From contig JBKJIG010000084.1 of assembly GCA_046598415.1 (NCBI GenBank), positions 130,204 to 194,203 on the forward strand: a DNA stretch of 64,000 nucleotides. Reading direction: 5' to 3'. A program made the translations under genes and the position numbers. Source of the stretch: VFJZ01 sp046598415. Lineage in GTDB: Bacteria; Actinomycetota; Thermoleophilia; Gaiellales; F1-60-MAGs149. The notes under the pieces were generated by a model. It saw only the letters and a list, made by a program, of their open reading frames with translations. It was not told where the DNA came from and did no database searches. Positions 58,515 to 64,000 of the stretch are shown in pieces (the first letter of the stretch is position 1; every line of letters starts with the position of its first letter).

Positions 58515-59294
58515 GTGCGCGTGCTCCTGACCAACGATGACGGCATCTCCTCGCCGGGCCTGATCGCGATGCTGCAGGCCCTTGCCGAGGTGGCCGAGAC
58601 GGTCGTGATCGCCCCGGCTCAGAACCAGAGCGCCGTCGCGCGATCGATCACGCTGCGCCGCGACATGACGGTCACCGAGCACGAGCTGAAGGGCGCGGCG
58701 GCCGCCTTCGCCGTGGACGGCACGCCGGTCGACTGCGTGCGGTTCGCGGCGCTCGGTCTCGGCGGTGGCGGCTTCGACGCAATCGTCTCGGGCGCCAACC
58801 TCGGTCACAACCTCGGCGACGACGTCACGTACTCCGGCACCGTGGCGGCCGCGCTCGAGGGCGTGCTGCTGGGCCTGCCGGCGATCGCGGTGTCGCAGGG
58901 CGCGCTCGACCGCGGTCTCGGCTTCGTGGCGCACGCCGGCTTCGAGTTCGAGGCGGGCGCGCGGTTCACGGCCCTCCTGCTGCAGACCGTCATGGAACAC
59001 GGGCTCCCATCCGGCCTGCTGCTGAACGTCAACGTGCCCGCGGCGCCGCACGGCGCGCGCATCGCCGCCCTCGGCCGCCGCGTCTACCGGGACAGCCTGA
59101 ACGTCATCGAGGACCGCGGGCGCGAGAAGGTCTATCGCATCTACGGCGCCGATCACGACTACGACGAGCAGCCGGGCAGCGACTTCGAGGCGGTCGCGGA
59201 GGGACTGATCGCCGTCACGCCGCTGCGCTTCGACCTGGCCGTCCGCGACGGCGACGGCTGGCTGTACGACCTCGACCTCGGCTCGCTGCTGTGA
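58515..59294 (+). CDS. surE: 5'/3'-nucleotidase SurE
   Basis: A 259-residue SurE starting at GTG 58515 (MRVLLTNDDGISSPGLIAM); upstream in-frame starts add a non-conserved leader. The metal site uses the Asp pair in TNDDG, the Ser in APAQNQSAVARSIT and the Asn in SGANLGHNLGDDVTYSGT. It dephosphorylates nucleoside monophosphates and short polyphosphate and is linked to stationary-phase survival. It overlaps the next gene by four bases. Confidence 0.94.
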   Translation: MRVLLTNDDGISSPGLIAMLQALAEVAETVVIAPAQNQSAVARSITLRRDMTVTEHELKGAAAAFAVDGTPVDCVRFAALGLGGGGFDAIVSGANLGHNLGDDVTYSGTVAAALEGVLLGLPAIAVSQGALDRGLGFVAHAGFEFEAGARFTALLLQTVMEHGLPSGLLLNVNVPAAPHGARIAALGRRVYRDSLNVIEDRGREKVYRIYGADHDYDEQPGSDFEAVAEGLIAVTPLRFDLAVRDGDGWLYDLDLGSLL

Positions 59295-60610
59295 GCGTCG
59301 AGACGCTGCGGATCGGCGACGCCGCGGTCTCCCGCGCCGAGCTCGACCGCCTCGTCGCCGGTGCCGCGCGGGGGCTCGACCGCGGCAGCCGAATCGCCGT
59401 CGTCGCCGACGCGTCCGTCGAGACCGTCGTGCTGATCCTCGGCGGCCTCGCGGCCGGCTGCGAGGTGGTGCTGCTCAACCCCAAGTCGGGTGACGCGGAG
59501 CGCGCGCACGTCCTCGGCGACGCGCGGCCGGAGCGGATCCTGACGGCCGCCGACATGACGGCGCCGAGCCGTCAGCCCGTCCCGGCCGAGCAGGGCGGTG
59601 CGCTCGTCATCTACACGTCGGGCACCACCGGCCCGCCCAAGGGCGTCGTGCTCGCGCACGAGGGGCTGCGCGCCAACCTGGAGGCGGTGTACGAGGCATG
59701 GGAGTGGACGCCCGCCGACCGCGTCGTCCACGCGCTGCCGCTGTACCACGTGCACGGGCTGCTGCTCGGCACGCTCGGCCCGCTGTGGCGCGGCGGGTCG
59801 TCCCACCACGTCGGGCGCTTCGATCCGCAGGCCCTCGGCGACGCGGTGCGTGCCGGCGGCACGATGGTGTTCGGGGTGCCGACGATGTGGAACCGCATTG
59901 CCACGGCGTGCGAGGAAAACCCCGCCCTGGCCGACTCGCTGGCGGGCGCACGGCTGCTGGTGTCGGGGTCGGCCGGTTTGCCGCTGTCGCTGCACGACCG
60001 TCTCGGCCGGGCGCTGCGCCGCCGCGTGATCGAGCGGTACGGCATGACCGAGACGGGGTTCACCGTCGGCGAGCGGGCGGACACCGACGCCGCACCGGGA
60101 TCGGTCGGCACCGCCCTGGCGGGCGTCGACCTGCGGCTGGCGGGCGAGGAGGACGGCCTGGGCGAGATCGAGGTGCGCGCGCCGTGGCTGTTCGACCGCT
60201 ACCTCAACCAGGAGGAGGCGACGCGCGCGTCGTTCACGCCCGACGGCTACTTCCGCACGGGGGACATCGCGCTGCGCCGCGACGACGGGATGCTGCGCAT
60301 CGTCGGCCGTCGCGCCACCGACCTGATCAAGTCGGGCGGCTACCGCATCGGTGCGGGCGAGATCGAGTCGTGCCTGCTCGACCACGAGGCCGTCGTGGAG
60401 GCCGCGGTGACGGGCGAGCCCGACGACGACCTGGGCGAGCGCATCGTCGCGTGGGTGGTGCTGCGGAGGCCCGTCGCGGCCGGCGAGCTGCAGACGCACG
60501 TGGCGCAGCAGCTGGCGCCGCACAAGCGGCCGCGCGCTGTCCGGGTGCTGGACGAGCTGCCGCGCAACGACCTCGGCAAGGTACTGAAGCGCCGCCTGCC
60601 GCGCGGCTGA
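59291..60610 (+). CDS. AMP-forming acyl-CoA ligase (ANL superfamily)
   Basis: A 439-residue adenylate-forming enzyme starting at GTG 59291. Motifs are the P-loop YTSGTTGPPKGVV, the adenine-site YGMTETGFTV, the hinge region DGYFRTGDIALRRDDG and the C-terminal catalytic Lys in RNDLGKVLKR. It is shorter than most acyl-CoA synthetases (about 500 or more), with a trimmed N-terminal part, and resembles malonyl-CoA-synthetase-type members. The acyl substrate is unknown. It lies between surE and a glycosyltransferase gene in one apparent operon. Confidence 0.85.
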   Translation: MSVETLRIGDAAVSRAELDRLVAGAARGLDRGSRIAVVADASVETVVLILGGLAAGCEVVLLNPKSGDAERAHVLGDARPERILTAADMTAPSRQPVPAEQGGALVIYTSGTTGPPKGVVLAHEGLRANLEAVYEAWEWTPADRVVHALPLYHVHGLLLGTLGPLWRGGSSHHVGRFDPQALGDAVRAGGTMVFGVPTMWNRIATACEENPALADSLAGARLLVSGSAGLPLSLHDRLGRALRRRVIERYGMTETGFTVGERADTDAAPGSVGTALAGVDLRLAGEEDGLGEIEVRAPWLFDRYLNQEEATRASFTPDGYFRTGDIALRRDDGMLRIVGRRATDLIKSGGYRIGAGEIESCLLDHEAVVEAAVTGEPDDDLGERIVAWVVLRRPVAAGELQTHVAQQLAPHKRPRAVRVLDELPRNDLGKVLKRRLPRG

Positions 60611-60620
60611 GGGACGCCGC

Positions 60621-61655
60621 ATGGTAGATTCAGGCCCCGAGCCGCGTGTGAAGCTGATCATCCAGATCCCCTGCCTCAACGAGGAGTCGGCGCTGCCGGT
60701 GACGCTCTCCGAGCTCCCGCGCGAAGTCGACGGGTTCGACGAGGTCGAGTGGCTGATCATCGACGACGGGTCGACCGACCGCACCGTCGAGGTCGCCCGG
60801 GAGCACGGCGTCGATCACGTCGTGCGGTTCACGCAGAACAAGGGCCTCGCCGTCGCGTTCCAGGCAGGGCTCGACGCCGCGCTCAAGCTCGGCGCCGACG
60901 TGATCGTCAACACCGACGCCGACAACCAGTACCGCGCCGACGACATCCCGAAGCTCGTCGCGCCGATTATCGATCACCGCGCCGACATGGTCATCGGTGA
61001 TCGCCAGGTGGCCGACCACCCCGAGTTCTCCTCGTCGAAGAAGCTGCTGCAGCGATGGGGCTCGTGGGTCGTGCGGCAGGCCTCCGAGACCGACGTGCCC
61101 GACACCACCTCGGGGTTCCGCGCGTATAGCCGCGAGGCGGCGCTGCGCATGAACGTCGTGTCACGTTTCACCTACACGCTCGAGACGATCATCCAGGCTG
61201 GCAAGTCCGACATCGCCGTCACGTCGGTGCCGATCGGCGTCAACGGCAAGCTGCGCCAGTCGCGCCTCTTCAAGTCGATCCCCGACTACGTGAAGCGCTC
61301 GGTCGGAACGATCTTCCGCATCTACACCATGCACGAGCCGCTGCGGGTGTTCGCGACGCTGGCCGCCGCGATCGGCCTCGTCGGCACGCTGCTCTGCGTG
61401 CGCTTCGGGTACTTCTACTTCACCGAGGACGCCCCCACCGGGCACGTGCAGTCGCTGTTCGTGGGCGGCGTGCTGATCCTGGTCGCGGTGCAGCTGTTCC
61501 TGCTCGGCATCATCGGCGACCTCCTGCGGGCGAACCGCGTGATCGGCGAACGCACCCTGCACCGCGTGCGCAGCATCGAGCTGGCGCTCAACATCCGGCC
61601 CGACAACCTCGCGTCGAACCCGCCGGACCAGCGCGAGGGCGCGGCGCGTGAGTGA
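60621..61655 (+). CDS. Family 2 glycosyltransferase with C-terminal membrane spans
   Basis: A 344-residue GT2 enzyme. The catalytic domain has IPCLNEESALPVTLSELP, LIIDDGSTDRT and the nucleotide-metal motif NTDADNQY, then TSGFRAYSREAALRM. Two spans near the C-terminus (LAAAIGLVGTLLCVRFGYF and GVLILVAVQLFLLGIIGDL) resemble polyprenyl-phosphate sugar transferases. It probably loads a sugar onto a lipid carrier. The GTG nine codons in (before KLIIQIP) is an alternative start. It overlaps the methyltransferase gene by 8 bases. Confidence 0.86.
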   Translation: MVDSGPEPRVKLIIQIPCLNEESALPVTLSELPREVDGFDEVEWLIIDDGSTDRTVEVAREHGVDHVVRFTQNKGLAVAFQAGLDAALKLGADVIVNTDADNQYRADDIPKLVAPIIDHRADMVIGDRQVADHPEFSSSKKLLQRWGSWVVRQASETDVPDTTSGFRAYSREAALRMNVVSRFTYTLETIIQAGKSDIAVTSVPIGVNGKLRQSRLFKSIPDYVKRSVGTIFRIYTMHEPLRVFATLAAAIGLVGTLLCVRFGYFYFTEDAPTGHVQSLFVGGVLILVAVQLFLLGIIGDLLRANRVIGERTLHRVRSIELALNIRPDNLASNPPDQREGAARE

Positions 61656-62277
61656 CGCCACGCTTGGCGACCTGCAGGGGCCGGCCGGCAACACGTACGA
61701 CAAGTACGAGACGCGCAACCCGGTCGCCCGGCATCTGGTCGCGGGCTTCCTGAAGGAGCTCGACGCGCAGGTGCGCTGGTCGAACGCGACCAGCGTGCTC
61801 GATGTCGGTTGCGGCGAGGGCATCGGCACCGTCCGCATGGCGGGCGTGCTGTCCGCGGCGCGCGTGGTCGGGCTCGACGTCGCCGATCCCGGGCTGCTGG
61901 CCGAGTGGGAGAAGCGCGCGCACGACAAGATCGAGTTCGTGGCAGGCTCGGCGTACGACCTGCCATTCGCGAACGACTCGTTCGACCTGGTATCGGCGAT
62001 CGAGGTGTTCGAACACCTGGAGCGACCGGAGCGGGCGCTGTCGGAGATGGCCCGCGTGTCGCGCCGCGGCATCCTGCTCTCGGTGCCGTGGGAGCCGGTC
62101 TGGCGCGGTATGAACATGGCCGCCGGGCGCTACCTGCGAGAACGCGGCAACACGCCCGGGCACATCAACCACTGGACGCGACGCGGGTTCGTCGCGCTTG
62201 CCGGCACCGCCGGCGAGGTCGTCGCCGTGCGACGGCCGTTCCCGTGGACGATGGTCGCCGTCCACGTCCGCCCGTGA
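61648..62277 (+). CDS. SAM-dependent methyltransferase
   Basis: A 209-residue class I methyltransferase starting at GTG 61648. SAM motif I is LDVGCGEGIG, the acidic ribose ligand follows in VVGLDVAD, and the later FDLVSAIEVFEHLERPE is typical of Methyltransf_11. The substrate is unknown. Its place between a polyprenyl-sugar transferase and a flippase-like membrane protein suggests modification of a glycolipid or its sugar. Confidence 0.85.
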   Translation: MSDATLGDLQGPAGNTYDKYETRNPVARHLVAGFLKELDAQVRWSNATSVLDVGCGEGIGTVRMAGVLSAARVVGLDVADPGLLAEWEKRAHDKIEFVAGSAYDLPFANDSFDLVSAIEVFEHLERPERALSEMARVSRRGILLSVPWEPVWRGMNMAAGRYLRERGNTPGHINHWTRRGFVALAGTAGEVVAVRRPFPWTMVAVHVRP

Positions 62278-63167
62278 TCGCGCGCCTGCGGCAGCTCGCC
62301 GGCTCGCCGCTCTCCAAGGTGCTCGGCGCGCTGCTCGGGCTGCTCATCCTCGCCCTGCTGCTGAAGCGCCTGAACGACCTCTGGCAGGAGCATCCCGTAC
62401 CGCTCGACCAGGCCAGCCGGCCGCTGCTGGTGCTGGCGCTGCTCGCCTCGTTCGTGGCGATGACCGCCTACGCGATGACCTGGGCTCCCGCCCTCCGCAC
62501 CGCGGGCGCGGAACCGGTGCCCGACATGGTGGCCGCCTACTACGCGGGCGGGCTCGGCAAGTACCTGCCCGGTGGCGCTTGGCAGTACGTGGGTCGCGCC
62601 GGTATCCTCGTCCGCCGCGGCGTGCCCGTCGGCGCCGCGTCGGCCAGCCTCGCGCTCGAGGCACTCGCCTCGGCGGCGGCGGCCGCGCTGCTGGCGCCGC
62701 TGGCCGCGGGGCCCGCGGGCCTGGCGGCGGCGGCCGTGGCGATCGTGCTGGTGCTCGCACTGGCCCGCCTGGGCGCGCTCGGGCGGCTGGTGCGGCGCGT
62801 CCCGGGCTTCAGCGGCGTCGAGTTGCACCGCCTGCCGGGGCTGGTGGCGCGCTATGTCGGCGTCTGGATCATCTTCGGCGTCGCCTTCTGGCTCACGGCC
62901 CGCGCCCTGTTCGACGTGCCGGCGAGCGACGTGCTGCGCTACGCGGGCGTGTTCGCCGCAGCCTGGGTGGCGGGCTTCGTCGTGGTGATCGCCCCGGGCG
63001 GCATCGGCGTCCGCGAGGCGGTGATCGTGGCGCTGCTGCAGGGCCGTCTGGGCGAGGCCGAGGCGATCGTGCTCGCGACGGCGTCGCGCATCGCGTTCAC
63101 GATCGTCGATCTCGGTGCCGGCGTGCCGGCGCTGATCGTGCTGCGGCGCTCGCGCGCGACGCCCTAG
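62274..63167 (+). CDS. Lysylphosphatidylglycerol-synthase-like membrane protein (UPF0104)
   Basis: A 297-residue protein starting at the GTG overlapping the methyltransferase stop by four bases. About eight spans are visible. The loop GGLGKYLPGGAWQYVGR and the later APGGIGVREAVIV are hallmarks of the AglD/MprF-type integral domain. There is no C-terminal aminoacyl-transferase domain, so it is not a full MprF. Related proteins act in lipid or polyprenyl-glycan transfer or flipping, which fits the GT2-methyltransferase neighbours. Confidence 0.8.
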   Translation: MIARLRQLAGSPLSKVLGALLGLLILALLLKRLNDLWQEHPVPLDQASRPLLVLALLASFVAMTAYAMTWAPALRTAGAEPVPDMVAAYYAGGLGKYLPGGAWQYVGRAGILVRRGVPVGAASASLALEALASAAAAALLAPLAAGPAGLAAAAVAIVLVLALARLGALGRLVRRVPGFSGVELHRLPGLVARYVGVWIIFGVAFWLTARALFDVPASDVLRYAGVFAAAWVAGFVVVIAPGGIGVREAVIVALLQGRLGEAEAIVLATASRIAFTIVDLGAGVPALIVLRRSRATP

Positions 63168-63180
63168 CGGTCAGCGTCGC

Positions 63181-63186
63181 TACGGT
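63181..63186 (+). promoter_or_regulatory. Leaderless-type -10 box before the HAD gene
   Basis: TACGGT is followed by six bases and GTG 63193. No ribosome binding site intervenes. Confidence 0.45.
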
Positions 63187-63192
63187 ACCGAG

Positions 63193-63843
63193 GTGCCCGA
63201 CCTGCGCTGGAAGGCCGTCGTGTTCGACCTCGACGGCACCCTCATCGACACCATCCCGCTGATCGTCGCCTCGCACCGCCACGCGGTGCAGACGGTGCTC
63301 GGCCGCGACTTCACCGACGAGGTGCTGCGATCGGGCATCGGCCGGCCACTGATCGACCAGATGCGCGTCTTCGACGAGCCGCGGGCGCAGGAGCTGTTCG
63401 ATACCTACCGCGTCTGGAACCACGCCAACACGGCCGCGCTGCTGGGCCGGTTCGAGGGCGTCGACGCGGTGCTCGTGCGCCTCGCCGCCGCCGGCGCGAA
63501 GATCGGCGTGGCCACGTCGAAGTCGCGCGACGCGGTCGACCTGGCGTTCTCGATCCAGCCGCCGGTCGTACCGTTCCAGGCGGTCATCACCGTCGAGGAT
63601 TCGGTGCAGCACAAGCCCGACGCCGAACCGGTGCTGACCGCGATCGCGCGCCTCGGCGCCGAGGTGGCGGACGCCGTCTACGTGGGGGACGCGCCCTATG
63701 ACATCCAGTCCGCGCTGGCCGCCGGCTGCGGCGCTGTCGGCGTCACGTGGGGCATGGCGACCGCGGCGGTGCTGGAGGAGGCTGGCGCCCACGCCGTCGC
63801 CGAGACGCCCGAGGAGCTGGCCGCCATCCTGGGGGTCGCGTGA
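63193..63843 (+). CDS. HAD-family phosphatase (phosphoglycolate-phosphatase-like)
   Basis: A 216-residue HAD hydrolase starting at GTG 63193. Motif I with the nucleophile Asp is VVFDLDGTLIDT, motif II VATSKS, the motif III Lys is in QHKPDAEP and motif IV is YVGDAPYDIQSA. The helical cap between motifs I and II is of the Gph/PpaX type. It probably dephosphorylates phosphoglycolate or pyrophosphate; the substrate is not determinable. It overlaps ligA by four bases. Confidence 0.86.
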   Translation: MPDLRWKAVVFDLDGTLIDTIPLIVASHRHAVQTVLGRDFTDEVLRSGIGRPLIDQMRVFDEPRAQELFDTYRVWNHANTAALLGRFEGVDAVLVRLAAAGAKIGVATSKSRDAVDLAFSIQPPVVPFQAVITVEDSVQHKPDAEPVLTAIARLGAEVADAVYVGDAPYDIQSALAAGCGAVGVTWGMATAAVLEEAGAHAVAETPEELAAILGVA

Positions 63844-64000
63844 CCGCGGGTGGCGCCGCCCGCCTCGCGGAGCTGCGCACGCAGATCCGCGGCCACGAGC
63901 ACGCGTACTTCGTCAACGACGCGCCGACCGTCGACGACGCGACCTACGACGGCCTGCTGCGCGAGCTGCGCGCGCTCGAGGAGGCGCACCCGGAGCTCGT
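63840..64000 (+). CDS. ligA: NAD-dependent DNA ligase LigA, 3'-truncated by the window
   Basis: Only the first 53 codons are present, from GTG 63840. The sequence (AARLAELRTQIRGHEHAYFV, then DAPTVDDATYDGLLRELRAL and EEAHPEL) matches the Ia domain that binds the nicotinamide part of NAD. The adenylation Lys and later domains lie beyond the window end. LigA seals nicks in replication and repair. It is coupled to the HAD gene by a four-base overlap. Confidence 0.85.
   Translation, partial: MTAGGAARLAELRTQIRGHEHAYFVNDAPTVDDATYDGLLRELRALEEAHPEL

Overview
The window is GC-rich (roughly 68-70 percent by eye) and densely coding. It is built around the core ribosomal-protein and RNA-polymerase gene set of a bacterium. 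The protein families, frequent GTG and TTG starts, many TAnnnT boxes 6-8 bases before start codons (leaderless-type promoters), a zinc-type S14 and a very long beta-prime subunit suggest a deep-branching actinobacterium, probably class Thermoleophilia (Gaiellales or Solirubrobacterales). This placement is inference; no rRNA or tRNA gene is visible.

Layout. 1-2 kb: a 5'-truncated M29 aminopeptidase and a PilZ protein. 2-5.5 kb: rpmG-secE-nusG-rplK-rplA, an L10-type leader, then rplJ-rplL. 5.5-9.6 kb: an insertion between rplL and rpoB holding a possible structured leader, two tandem DUF2142-like membrane proteins, a NIPSNAP-like protein and a PIN/HTH toxin-antitoxin pair. 9.6-18.3 kb: rpoB and rpoC. 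18.3-32.4 kb: a second insertion between rpoC and rpsL. It holds a 27-codon ORF with its own hairpin, an HD-GYP protein, a DAO oxidase / hydroxyacid dehydrogenase / methionine aminopeptidase operon, a PotABCD-type transporter operon divergent from a TetR regulator, a split glutamate-synthase set (glxBCD) and an SDR pair. 32.6-52.9 kb: fused str-S10-spc-alpha clusters from rpsL to rplQ, including secY, adk and map but lacking infA. 52.9-64 kb: housekeeping and envelope genes (DcrB-like, TPR, DoxX-like, truA, htpX, yaaA, AbrB-type, cation/proton exchanger, surE, acyl-CoA ligase, GT2, methyltransferase, LPG-synthase-like membrane protein, HAD phosphatase) and the first codons of ligA.

How the genes work together. 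Most of the window encodes transcription (rpoA, rpoB, rpoC, nusG), translation (ribosomal proteins, EF-G, EF-Tu) and Sec export (secE, secY). The 20-32 kb insertion looks like an amine or amino-acid uptake and nitrogen-transfer locus: a cationic-substrate ABC importer, a GlxBCD complex expected to use glutamine amide nitrogen, a flavin oxidoreductase and several dehydrogenases under a TetR-family regulator.

The most novel signal is an 83-base two-hairpin repeat. It occurs once between rplK and rplA and twice in tandem between secY and adk, always ending directly on a GTG-AGC start. Base changes between the copies preserve pairing. Other notable points are an Asn at the RpoB position equivalent to E. 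coli Ser531, two large insertions in RpoC, a cluster-less GlxD, and long low-complexity tails on L22, S3 and S17.
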